The notes below the pieces were generated by a model. It saw nothing but the letters and a program-made list of their open reading frames with translations. It did not search any database and was not told the DNA's origin. From Silvibacterium dinghuense (lineage in GTDB: Bacteria; Acidobacteriota; Terriglobia; Terriglobales; Acidobacteriaceae): a stretch of DNA of 64,000 bases. Shown here piece after piece: positions 53,711 to 62,522 of the stretch; positions within the stretch are counted from its first letter, which is position 1; every line of letters begins with the position of its first letter. The translations under genes were made by a program, and so were the position numbers. Location of the stretch: assembly GCF_004123295.1 (NCBI RefSeq), contig NZ_SDMK01000002.1:496001-560000 (forward strand). Reading direction: 5' to 3'.

Positions 53711-54646
53711 CTATCCGGCCAACGCTTCCCGGCTTGGAGATCCCTGAGTGAACCGCTCCCGCATTCGTTGCACCTCTTCGATGGGCGAGGTCCCAAACAT
53801 GCGTTTGAATTCCCTGCTGAACTGCGAGGGACTCTGATAGCCCACGCGTTCCGCCGCGATCGAGGCACTCAGCGAGTCCTGCACCATCATCATGCGTGCT
53901 TTATGCAACCGCACCGCCTTCAGATACTGGAGCGGAGAGGTCCCGGTCACCGCCTTGAAGTGATGATGCAGTGCCGATATGCTCATCCCGGCTTCCTGAG
54001 CCAGAGCCGGAACTTCAAAGACTCCCGCATACTCCGAATGCATGCGATGCAGGATGCGGTGCATCTGTAACCGTGAAGGGTCCATAAGCAGTAGAGACTG
54101 CAGTGCTCCGCCCTGTCGGCCGCGCAGTACCCGGTAGGTCATCTCACGAATGATTTGCGGCCCTAGCACACTGGCATCGAGCGGGCTCGTCATGCATTCC
54201 AGCAATCGCACCGCGGCATCGCTAAGCCCGGGATCCATCGGCGTCGCACTCACGGTCGATTCCGGAGTGGTCACCAATGTCGGCCGCGACGGCATCTCCA
54301 TGCGCAAAAGGATCTCACTCACAACCGCAAGATCGATACGCACGCCAATCCCAAGAAACGGACCATCCTCACCAATCTCGGTATCGCACTCAAAGGGCAT
54401 CGGCACCGTGAGAGTCAGATAATTCCGGGCGTCGTAATGGTAGACCTTGTCGTGCAGAAAGCCGCGCTTGCGTCCCTGCGCCACAATCACGATGCTCGGC
54501 TCATACAGCACCGGAACACGCGTACAGGCACAACTGGAGCGAAGGAGGCGCACACCTTCGATAGGGCCAGGACGCATACCGTCCAGGTGAGCCAGTTGGC
54601 CGAGAAGCTCCACCATGCGGCGCCGATTCTGCTCGAAAGTATCCAT
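53711..54646 (-). CDS. AraC-family transcriptional regulator with N-terminal cupin
   Basis: The ATG at 54646 is preferred to a TTG at 54679 (311 residues). An AraC_N-type ligand-binding domain (about 40-185; RVPVLYEPSIVIVAQGRKRG, YLTLTVPMPFECDT) precedes two helix-turn-helix motifs (FEVPALAQEAGMSISALHHHFK; ASIAAERVGYQSPSQFSREFKRMFG). Divergent position relative to an alcohol dehydrogenase gene implies control of it, with a small aldehyde, alcohol or aromatic inducer. No operator was identified. Confidence 0.93.
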   Translation of the reverse strand: MDTFEQNRRRMVELLGQLAHLDGMRPGPIEGVRLLRSSCACTRVPVLYEPSIVIVAQGRKRGFLHDKVYHYDARNYLTLTVPMPFECDTEIGEDGPFLGIGVRIDLAVVSEILLRMEMPSRPTLVTTPESTVSATPMDPGLSDAAVRLLECMTSPLDASVLGPQIIREMTYRVLRGRQGGALQSLLLMDPSRLQMHRILHRMHSEYAGVFEVPALAQEAGMSISALHHHFKAVTGTSPLQYLKAVRLHKARMMMVQDSLSASIAAERVGYQSPSQFSREFKRMFGTSPIEEVQRMRERFTQGSPSREALAG

Positions 54647-54798
54647 CACTATCGAGATTACCGGAGAAAGGCCCGGCAAGAGAAATCATCTGGAGAATCA
54701 GGCAAGAATGGGGCAGGTCTGTGTATGGATTTTTCCCCGCACATCGGTTTTCATAGATCTGGGTCCAAGAGGGCCGTAAGGAAGGATCGAAAAAAGTT

Positions 54799-55851
54799 AT
54801 GTCTACTTCTGCGAAGTCGTACGCGGCGCAGTCGGCAACCTCGCCGCTGGCGCCTTTCACGCTGGAACGGCGCACTCCCACGGAGACCGACGTCGCCATT
54901 GAGATTCTCTTCTGCGGTGTCTGCCACTCTGACCTGCACACCGCCCGCAACGAATGGCAAAATACCACCTTCCCGACCGTCCCCGGCCACGAGATCGTCG
55001 GCCGCGTCACTGCAGTTGGCTCCAAGGTCACGAAATTCAGGCAAGGTGATCTGGTTGGCGTCGGCTGTATGGTCGATTCCGACCGTACCTGTCCAGCATG
55101 CCAGGCTGGTCTCGAACAGTATTGCGTCCAGTTCCCGATTCTCACCTATAACAGCCCGGACAAGCACCTCGGCGGCATGACCTACGGCGGCTACTCAGAT
55201 AGCATCGTCGTCGACGAGGCCTTCGTCCTGCGTGTTCCCGAAAATCTTGATCCTGCCGCAGCGGCCCCCCTGCTCTGCGCCGGTATCACCACCTACTCGC
55301 CGCTCCGCCACTGGAAGGTCGGCAAGGGGCAGAAGGTCGGCATTGTCGGCCTGGGCGGACTCGGCCACATGGGTCTCAAGTTCGCGCATGCCATGGGGGC
55401 ACACACCGTGCTCTTCACCACCTCGCCCAGCAAGGCGGAAGATGCCAAGCGGCTCGGCGCCGACGAGGTCATCATTTCGAAGAATGCTGACGAGATGCAG
55501 AAGCACGCCGGCAGCTTCGACTTCATCCTCGACGCCGTCGCTGCGGATCATGATCTGAATGCCTATCTCAATCTTCTGAAGGTAGACGGCTCCATGGTTC
55601 TGGTCGGCGCACCCGAGAAGCCGCTGCCGGTCTCCTCCTTCAGCCTCATCCTTGGCCGCCGCAGCCTCGCCGGATCACTCATCGGAGGCATCCCGGAAAC
55701 CCAGGAGATGCTCGACTTCTGCGGCCAGCACAATATCGTCAGCGACATCGAAAAAATCGATATCCAGAACATCAACGAGGCCTACGAGCGCATGCTGAAG
55801 AGCGACGTGAAGTATCGCTTCGTTATCGATATGGCCTCGCTCAAGAAGTAA
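54799..55851 (+). CDS. NADP-dependent zinc alcohol/aldehyde dehydrogenase (YahK/CAD-like)
   Basis: The 350-residue protein shows the catalytic zinc site CGVCHSDLHT and GHEIVGRVTAVG, a structural-zinc loop (CMVDSDRTCPACQAGLEQYC), and the cofactor fold GLGGLGHMGLKFAHAMGA. The style fits the cinnamyl-alcohol-dehydrogenase/YahK branch, which reduces many aldehydes with NADPH. It is transcribed away from the AraC gene and followed by a strong terminator-like hairpin (55868-55904). It probably detoxifies aldehydes when the AraC regulator is induced. Confidence 0.93.
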   Translation: MSTSAKSYAAQSATSPLAPFTLERRTPTETDVAIEILFCGVCHSDLHTARNEWQNTTFPTVPGHEIVGRVTAVGSKVTKFRQGDLVGVGCMVDSDRTCPACQAGLEQYCVQFPILTYNSPDKHLGGMTYGGYSDSIVVDEAFVLRVPENLDPAAAAPLLCAGITTYSPLRHWKVGKGQKVGIVGLGGLGHMGLKFAHAMGAHTVLFTTSPSKAEDAKRLGADEVIISKNADEMQKHAGSFDFILDAVAADHDLNAYLNLLKVDGSMVLVGAPEKPLPVSSFSLILGRRSLAGSLIGGIPETQEMLDFCGQHNIVSDIEKIDIQNINEAYERMLKSDVKYRFVIDMASLKK

Positions 55852-55867
55852 GCAAACTCCAACCTCA

Positions 55868-55904
55868 ACGCGCGAATCCAACCAGGGTTCGCGCGTCTTT
55901 TCTT
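55868..55904 (+). terminator. Rho-independent terminator after the alcohol dehydrogenase
   Basis: A perfect 9-bp stem (ACGCGCGAA at 55868-55876 and TTCGCGCGT at 55888-55896) encloses an 11-base loop. It is followed by CTTTTCTT. The stop codon of the dehydrogenase lies 16 bases before. Confidence 0.75.
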
Positions 55905-56012
55905 GCCTAAACCTCTCTACAAAGCATTCGACCTCCGCTTCGATGTAGCATCCTTGCTTGCAGACGAATTCCCCCGCGGCACATTCTTACGGAGCCGCAG
56001 CCCGGAGATGCA

Positions 56013-57065
56013 ATGAAGACGATTCAAGGTCCTGCGCTCTTCATCGCGCAGTTCATCGGCGATAAGCACCCATTCCATTCGCTTGCCGGCATTGCACAAT
56101 GGGCTTCGCAGTTAGGCTTTCGCGGACTCCAGCTGCCCACCAACGATCCCCGCTTCCTTGACCTCGCACTCGCAGCCGAGAGCACAGCTTACTGCGACGA
56201 TCTCCGCGCCACACTCGCCCGGCACAATCTCGTCGTTACCGAACTCTCTACGCATCTGCAAGGTCAGCTCATCGCCATCCATCCTGCGTACGAGAGCCTC
56301 TTCGCCGCCTTCGGTCCGCCGCAGCTTGCCGATCGCCCTGCGGAGCGGCAGGCCTGGGCCGCGCAACAGCTCGCACTCGCAGCAAAGGCCAGCCGCAATC
56401 TCGGCCTCGCCGCGCATGCCACCTTCTCCGGTGCGCTTGCGTGGCCATACTTCTATCCGTGGCCACAACGCCCTGCCGGCCTGATCGATGAAGCCTTCGC
56501 CGAACTCGCCCGCCGCTGGCAACCGATTTTGCATGCCTTCGACGAGGCTGGCGTCGATCTCTGCTTCGAACTCCACCCAGGAGAAGACCTGCACGACGGC
56601 ATCACCTTCGAGCGCTTTCTTGATGCCGTTCAGCATCACCCGCGTGCCCGGATTTTATTCGACCCAAGCCACTTCATCCTGCAACAACTCGACGCGCTCG
56701 CCTTCCTCGATCTCTACCATCCCTGGATACGCGCCTTTCATGTCAAAGATGCCGAGTTCCGCATCAGCGGACGTTCTGGAGCCTACGGTGGCTATCAGGA
56801 CTGGATTGACCGCCCCGGCCGCTTTCGCACGCCCGGCGATGGGCAGGTCGACTTCAAGGCCATCTTCAGCAAGCTGGCGCAGTATGACTACCCAGGCTGG
56901 GCCGTCCTCGAATGGGAAGACTGCCTGAAAAACAGCGAGGATGGCGCGCGCGAAGGCGCCGCATTCATCGCTCAGCACATCCTTCGCGTCACCGATCACG
57001 CCTTCGATGACTTCGCGCGCACAGAGAACACGCCAGCGCTCCATCGCCGTCTGCTCGGAATTTGA
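56013..57065 (+). CDS. Sugar phosphate isomerase/epimerase (xylose-isomerase-like TIM barrel)
   Basis: The 350-residue protein has GGAG 5 bases upstream of its ATG. TIM-barrel metal ligands typical of the family are visible: Glu in LCFELHPGEDLHDG, Asp/His in FDPSHF, His/Asp in FHVKDAEFR and Glu in VLEWEDC. Such enzymes isomerise or epimerise sugars or sugar acids with a divalent metal. It stands alone between the dehydrogenase terminator and nhaA. The substrate is unknown, although the neighbouring sugar-oxidation genes suggest a related pathway. Confidence 0.88.
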   Translation: MKTIQGPALFIAQFIGDKHPFHSLAGIAQWASQLGFRGLQLPTNDPRFLDLALAAESTAYCDDLRATLARHNLVVTELSTHLQGQLIAIHPAYESLFAAFGPPQLADRPAERQAWAAQQLALAAKASRNLGLAAHATFSGALAWPYFYPWPQRPAGLIDEAFAELARRWQPILHAFDEAGVDLCFELHPGEDLHDGITFERFLDAVQHHPRARILFDPSHFILQQLDALAFLDLYHPWIRAFHVKDAEFRISGRSGAYGGYQDWIDRPGRFRTPGDGQVDFKAIFSKLAQYDYPGWAVLEWEDCLKNSEDGAREGAAFIAQHILRVTDHAFDDFARTENTPALHRRLLGI

Positions 57066-57122
57066 CCCATAGCGCGACACAACCGTGCATCATGAAAGCA
57101 GCACAGTTGCGAAGGAGGACGG

Positions 57123-58478
57123 ATGGCTGTACCGGAGAGAACACTTGGCGCGCTCAAACTTCATGTACGCGAATCGCTGATCGCGCGCACCGTTCAGCTG
57201 CCCATTCAGACATTCATTCATACCCAGGGTGTCAGCAGCGCCTTTCTGCTTGCAGCCGCGGTCATCGCGCTCGCCTGGGCCAATTCGCCATGGCGTGAAG
57301 CTTACTTCCATGCCTGGCATATCGAGGTGTCGCTCTCCGGCCTCAAGCTTCCCATCCATGCCTGGATTAATGACGCCATGATGGCGCTCTTCTTCTTTCT
57401 CGTCGGCATGGAGATCAAACAGGAGCTCGTTTCCGGCGAGCTTCGCGATTTACGCCGGGCCGCGCTGCCCGTTTGCGGCGGCCTGGGCGGCATGATCGCG
57501 CCCGCACTCATCTTCGCCCTGCTCAATCACGGCCGTCCCGGGGCGCACGGATGGGGTGTTCCCATGGCCACCGATATCGCCTTCTCGCTTGGAGTTCTCA
57601 CTCTCATCAAGGGTGTGCCACCGGAGCTCAAGATCTTTCTTCTCTCGCTCGCCATCGCTGACGATATCGGCGCAATCGGCGTCATCGCCATCTTCTATAC
57701 CAGCCACCTGCACCTGGAATCGCTGCTCATCGCGGCGCTCATTCTGGTTGTCATTCTGCTCTGCCGTCGCATTGGCCTGGGCCGCCAGATTCTCTATGCC
57801 GCGCTCGGCTTCGCCTTCTGGCTTGCTGTACTTCGCTCCGGAATTCACGCCACGATCGCGGGTGTCATCCTCGGCTTTCTCATGCCGGTCAAGGCTGGCA
57901 TCTCATCTGCGGATTTCAGCGAAATCGGCAGCGAGATGATGACGGATCTCAGGTCTGCCCAGTCCAGCGGCGATACTGCGCGCGTCCATCGCATCCTCGG
58001 CGCCATGGAATACCTGCTTACAAAGACAGAAGCCCCTGCCGACCGCATCACGCGCAAGCTTCACGACTGGATTGCTTTTCTGGTCCTTCCCCTCTTCGCG
58101 CTCTCCAATGCCGGGGTCACCTTTTCCCTGTCGACGCTCGGCACCATCCTGCACAGCAGCATCTGCTGGGGCGTTCTGCTCGGACTCATCGTAGGCAAGC
58201 CGCTCGGCATCCTCAGTGTCAGCTGGCTCGCTACACGCGCCGGGCTTGCGCGGCTGCCGGCCTCGATCTCCTGGACACAGATCGCCGGAGTCGGCGTACT
58301 GGCCGGCATCGGCTTTACCGTCTCGCTGTTCATCAGCGCGCTGGCTTTCGATGATCCACTGCAACTCGACGCCGCCAAAACAGCCATCCTGCTTGCTTCG
58401 CTCATCGCCGGTATCGTAGGGTTTTTTCTCCTGAAACGCGCCGTCCCTTCCGATAACCCCACATCTTCAACGCATTAA
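57123..58478 (+). CDS. nhaA: Na+/H+ antiporter NhaA
   Basis: The 451-residue protein has AAGGAGG 4 bases before its ATG. The NhaA fold is clear: FLLAAAVIALAWANSPW in helix 1, MALFFFLVGMEIKQELVSGELRDLRRAALPV, ATDIAFSLGVL and SLAIADDIGAIGVIAIFYTSHL, the last holding the two catalytic Asp residues. About 40 residues extend the usual N terminus. It exchanges internal sodium for external protons and protects against salt and high pH. Confidence 0.96.
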   Translation: MAVPERTLGALKLHVRESLIARTVQLPIQTFIHTQGVSSAFLLAAAVIALAWANSPWREAYFHAWHIEVSLSGLKLPIHAWINDAMMALFFFLVGMEIKQELVSGELRDLRRAALPVCGGLGGMIAPALIFALLNHGRPGAHGWGVPMATDIAFSLGVLTLIKGVPPELKIFLLSLAIADDIGAIGVIAIFYTSHLHLESLLIAALILVVILLCRRIGLGRQILYAALGFAFWLAVLRSGIHATIAGVILGFLMPVKAGISSADFSEIGSEMMTDLRSAQSSGDTARVHRILGAMEYLLTKTEAPADRITRKLHDWIAFLVLPLFALSNAGVTFSLSTLGTILHSSICWGVLLGLIVGKPLGILSVSWLATRAGLARLPASISWTQIAGVGVLAGIGFTVSLFISALAFDDPLQLDAAKTAILLASLIAGIVGFFLLKRAVPSDNPTSSTH

Positions 58479-58547
58479 GCGGAAATCTGTTTGCGCTTTC
58501 GCTCTCCGATGCGAGGATAGGTCCATCCTGCTTGCAGAGGAAGTGCC

Positions 58548-61217
58548 ATGCCTGTTCGCTCGCGCCGCTGTCTGTCCGGCATTCTGCCGCTCTTTGCTTT
58601 TCTGATTTTCTCAGCGCCTTCGCCCGCACACGCCGAAGTCCCGACACCCGTCTCCATCCTCGGCCATACACCGGGTGACGACTTCTATCTCGCCGACTAC
58701 GAAGACGCCATCCGCTACTTCCACGCTCTAGCCGCGAGCTCCGATCGCATCAAGCTCTTCTCCATAGGCAAGTCCACGGAAGGCCGTGAATACGAGATCG
58801 CCGTCATCTCCTCTCCGGAGAACCTTGCTCACCTTGACGAATACAAGGAAAACTCCCGCAAGCTGGCCGACTCGCGCAATCTCACCGACGCCCAGGCGCG
58901 CGAGCTCGCGCACAATACAAAGATCATTGTCCATATCGACGGCGGACTCCACTCGAACGAAGTCGCCGGCGGCCAGCATTCGCTGGCCCTCGCCTACAAA
59001 CTGCTCTCCGCGCAGAACGATCCGCAGATCGACGCCATTCTCAACAACGTCGTTCTCGTGCTCTGGCCCACGCTCAACCCTGACGGACAGGATATGGTCG
59101 TGCACTGGTACCGCCAGAACCTCGGCACGCAGTATGAGGTCAGCCCCATGCCGTGGCTCTTCCAGGATTACGTCGGTCACGACAACAACCGCGATGGCTA
59201 CATGCAGAACATGATCGAGTCGCAGGTCGTCACCAAGGCTGAGATCGATTGGAGCCCGGCCATCTTCTACTGCCAGCACCAGACCGCGCCCTTCCCGGCA
59301 CGCATCTGGATTCCACCCTTCTCCGATCCCATCTCCTCGAACATCAGCCCCTACATGCGCAGCTGGCTCAACGTCATCGGCACGCAAATGTCCGCGTCGC
59401 TGCAGGAACAGCACATGCCCGGGGCCATCTCCGAATACCGCTTCGACAACTGGTATCCCGGCTTCCTCGACTTTACTCACGTCTTCCGCAACGAAGTCTC
59501 ATTCTTCACGGAGACCGCCCTCTACCGCTATGCGACACCGCGTTTCTACACCGTGGATGAGTTCCCCAAGGAGTCGCAGGATCTAAAAGCACTTACCATG
59601 TACACCGATCCATGGCAGGGTGGCTGGTGGCGTCTCGGAGACGCGGTTCGCTACATGGTTGCCGGCTCCATGTCCGTTCTCGACACCGCAGCCAAGTACC
59701 ACGAGCAGCTTCTCTACAACCGCTGGCAGGCCGCGCACGACAACATCGAGCATTACCAGCACAACGCGCCCTATGCCTACGTCCTGCCCAATCCGCAGAC
59801 CGACACCCCCGAGGCAGCACAGCTGGCCGACGTCCTGCTGAAGAACGGCATCGAAATCCACGTTGCGAAGCAGACCTTCCACGCCAACGGCATCGACTAC
59901 CCCGCCGGCTCATGGATCGTGCTTATGGATCAGCCGTGGTCCAATCTCGTCAAGGAGCTCTTCGAGCCGCAGCACTATCCGCAGGCCATCCTCGACGGCA
60001 ACTCCGGCAAGCCCGTCACACTGCCCTACGATGTCACCGGCTGGACTCTGCCCATGCAGATGGGCGTCCGCGCCGATGCCGTCACCGATCCCGTCTCCGA
60101 AGAAGAGCGCGCACACCTCGAACTCATCCCCGCCATCGCTTCACCACAAGGCGGTGTCGAGGGCACAGGACCGGTATTCGCCCTCAGCCACAAATCTAAC
60201 GCCAGCTTCGAAGCCGTCAATGACATCCTCGCCACAGGCGGCTCCGTCTCCTTCTCCAGCAGCCCGATAAAAACCAGTGAAGGTACGGAAGCAGGCGCTT
60301 TCCTCGTAAGCGGCATCGGCAGGACCAGCCTCGAATCCATCACTGCAAAGTGGGGTGTGCCCGCCGTCTCTGCCGCCAAGAGCGACGATGCCATCCCCCT
60401 GCACAAGGCGCGTGTCGGGCTCTATCGTCCATGGGACCCATCCATCGATGAAGGCTGGACCCGCTGGATTCTTGAAAAATACAACTTCGCTCCCATCAGC
60501 ATCTACAACGCCGGCATGAAGGCCGGCGACCTCAAATCGCGCTTCGACACGATCATCCTGCCTGATGTTTCGAAGAACACCCTTCTCAACGGATTCAAGC
60601 CCGGCATCGTGCCCAGCCAATATGTCGGCGGCATCGACAACAGCGGCGTCGAAGCCCTGCGCCAGTTCGTGCAGCAGGGCGGCAACCTCGTCGCATTCAA
60701 CGATGCGGCCGCAGCGCTCATCGATCTCCTCGGCCTGCCCGTCACCAACATCCTCGATGGCGTCAGCAGCGATCAGTTCTTCTGCTCCGGCGCACTCCTG
60801 CGCATCGAGCTTGCCGATCGCTCACGTCCTGCCGTATGGGGACTACCTGAAAATCCCATCGTCATGTTCGAAAAAGGTCCCGCCTTTGCTCTCAAGCCCG
60901 GCTTCAACGGTGCGATCCTGGCTCGCTACCCGAAGGGGATCAACCCTCTCGAGAGCGGCGTCCTTCTGCACCCTGAAAAGATCGAAGGTCAAGCCGCGGC
61001 GGTCGAAGTTTCCGTCGGAAAAGGACACATCTTTCTCTACGGCTTCAAACCACAGTGGCGTGCCGAGTCGCACGGAACCTACAAGTTCTTCATGAACGCA
61101 CTCTACCGCTACGAGGAACCGGCATTAGCCGAGCTGCCGCCCATCCCCGTTGCGCAGGAGCCTGCGGCAAAAATGCCTGTTCACAAATCCGAGAAGCAAG
61201 ACGACATAAACCGCTAG
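58548..61217 (+). CDS. Secreted M14 zinc carboxypeptidase-like peptidase
   Basis: The 889-residue protein has AGAGGAAG before its ATG and a Sec signal peptide (ILPLFAFLIFSAPSPAHA). The M14 core lies about 40-330. Zinc ligands are seen in HIDGGLHSNEVAGGQHS (His-x-x-Glu) and a later His in CQHQTAPF; the catalytic Glu is probably in SFFTETALYR. The C-terminal 500 residues are a distinct region with a class-I glutamine-amidotransferase-like part (VGLYRPWDPSIDEGWTRWILE; FVQQGGNLVAFNDAAAALIDLLG). It probably trims peptides or peptidoglycan-linked amino acids outside the cytoplasm. Confidence 0.9.
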   Translation: MPVRSRRCLSGILPLFAFLIFSAPSPAHAEVPTPVSILGHTPGDDFYLADYEDAIRYFHALAASSDRIKLFSIGKSTEGREYEIAVISSPENLAHLDEYKENSRKLADSRNLTDAQARELAHNTKIIVHIDGGLHSNEVAGGQHSLALAYKLLSAQNDPQIDAILNNVVLVLWPTLNPDGQDMVVHWYRQNLGTQYEVSPMPWLFQDYVGHDNNRDGYMQNMIESQVVTKAEIDWSPAIFYCQHQTAPFPARIWIPPFSDPISSNISPYMRSWLNVIGTQMSASLQEQHMPGAISEYRFDNWYPGFLDFTHVFRNEVSFFTETALYRYATPRFYTVDEFPKESQDLKALTMYTDPWQGGWWRLGDAVRYMVAGSMSVLDTAAKYHEQLLYNRWQAAHDNIEHYQHNAPYAYVLPNPQTDTPEAAQLADVLLKNGIEIHVAKQTFHANGIDYPAGSWIVLMDQPWSNLVKELFEPQHYPQAILDGNSGKPVTLPYDVTGWTLPMQMGVRADAVTDPVSEEERAHLELIPAIASPQGGVEGTGPVFALSHKSNASFEAVNDILATGGSVSFSSSPIKTSEGTEAGAFLVSGIGRTSLESITAKWGVPAVSAAKSDDAIPLHKARVGLYRPWDPSIDEGWTRWILEKYNFAPISIYNAGMKAGDLKSRFDTIILPDVSKNTLLNGFKPGIVPSQYVGGIDNSGVEALRQFVQQGGNLVAFNDAAAALIDLLGLPVTNILDGVSSDQFFCSGALLRIELADRSRPAVWGLPENPIVMFEKGPAFALKPGFNGAILARYPKGINPLESGVLLHPEKIEGQAAAVEVSVGKGHIFLYGFKPQWRAESHGTYKFFMNALYRYEEPALAELPPIPVAQEPAAKMPVHKSEKQDDINR

Positions 61218-61367
61218 GCTGAAAAACGACCAGAACGCGACCAAAAAGAGCAGGGCCGAAGACGATTCGCCCTGCTCGAAGTAGTGTTGCATCTTCCACG
61301 CCCGGTCGCGCGTCCAAAAGATCACGGCTGGACTCATCTCAGCCGAAGAGATGAGACAAGGGCTGCG

Positions 61368-62522
61368 ATGAAGATTGGAATCACCTGTTATCCCACCTAC
61401 GGCGGCAGTGGCGTCGTGGCCACCGAGCTCGGCATCGAGCTCGCCGCAAACGGACACGAGGTCCACTTCATCACCTACTCGCAGCCCTTCCGTCTCACCG
61501 GCCGGGAACATGGCATCTTCTATCACGAGGTGCCCGTCTCAAATTACCCGCTCTTCGAGTATCCGCCCTACGACCTGGCACTCGCCACGCGCATGTCGGA
61601 AGTCGCAGCCTACTACCAGCTCGACCTGCTGCACGTGCACTATGCCATTCCTCACTCCATCTCTGCGTACCTCGCGCGGCAGATGCTCGCCGAGCGCCAT
61701 CGCCGCCTGCCCTTCGTCACCACGCTGCACGGTACAGACATCACGCTGGTCGGCCTCGATCATTCCTATCTGCCTATCACCCGCTTCGGCATCGACCAGA
61801 GCGATGGCGTCACAGCGATTTCAAGCTATCTCCGCGAACAAACCCTGCAACAATTCAAAGTAAAAGGCGAGATTGAGGTCATCCCAAACTTCGTCAACTG
61901 CGATGTCTACACACCGCTCAGCGCCGAGGTGCGCGAAGCCGGCCGCGCGCAGTTCGCCGAGCCCGGCGAGAAGATTCTCGTCCATCTCTCCAATTTCCGC
62001 CCCGTCAAGCGCGCCGTCGACGTCGTGAAAGTCTTCACCGAAGTTGTAAAGCAGGTACCAGCAAAGCTGCTGATGGTCGGCGACGGTCCCGACCGCTCGC
62101 AGGCCGAATGGCTCGCCCGCCGCGCGGGCATCCAGGATCGCATCCACTTCATGGGCAAACAGGCCAGCGTCAACGACCTGCTCCCGCTCGCCGATCTCAT
62201 GGTCATGCCCAGCGAGATGGAGTCCTTCGGCCTCGCCGCTCTCGAGGCCATGGCCTGCCGCGTCGTACCTATCGCAACCGCTGTGGGTGGCGTGCCCGAG
62301 CTCGTGCAGGATGGCGAGAACGGCCGCCTCTTCGACGTCGGCGACATCGACGGCATGGCCAGCGCAGCAATCGATCTGCTCAGCGACGATACCAAATACG
62401 CGGCCATGGCTGCTGCTGCCCGCAAAACCGCGCAGCAGCGTTACTGTGCTTCGAAGATCATTCCGCTCTACGAGAAGTACTACGAGCGCGTCGTGGAGCG
62501 TGCGGCCGGCGTCACGATCTGA
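61368..62522 (+). CDS. bshA: N-acetyl-alpha-D-glucosaminyl L-malate synthase BshA (GT4)
   Basis: The ATG at 61368 gives MKIGITCYPTYGGSGVVATELG, the typical BshA start (384 residues); the longer frame is not needed. GT4 features: GTDITLVG, FVTTLHGTD, LVHLSNFRPVKRAVDVV, KLLMVGDGPDR and the EX7E-type segment in MVMPSEMESFGLAALEAMA. BshA joins malate to UDP-GlcNAc, the first step of bacillithiol synthesis. The other bsh genes are not in this window. Its last 43 bases overlap the convergent kinase gene. Confidence 0.9.
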   Translation: MKIGITCYPTYGGSGVVATELGIELAANGHEVHFITYSQPFRLTGREHGIFYHEVPVSNYPLFEYPPYDLALATRMSEVAAYYQLDLLHVHYAIPHSISAYLARQMLAERHRRLPFVTTLHGTDITLVGLDHSYLPITRFGIDQSDGVTAISSYLREQTLQQFKVKGEIEVIPNFVNCDVYTPLSAEVREAGRAQFAEPGEKILVHLSNFRPVKRAVDVVKVFTEVVKQVPAKLLMVGDGPDRSQAEWLARRAGIQDRIHFMGKQASVNDLLPLADLMVMPSEMESFGLAALEAMACRVVPIATAVGGVPELVQDGENGRLFDVGDIDGMASAAIDLLSDDTKYAAMAAAARKTAQQRYCASKIIPLYEKYYERVVERAAGVTI

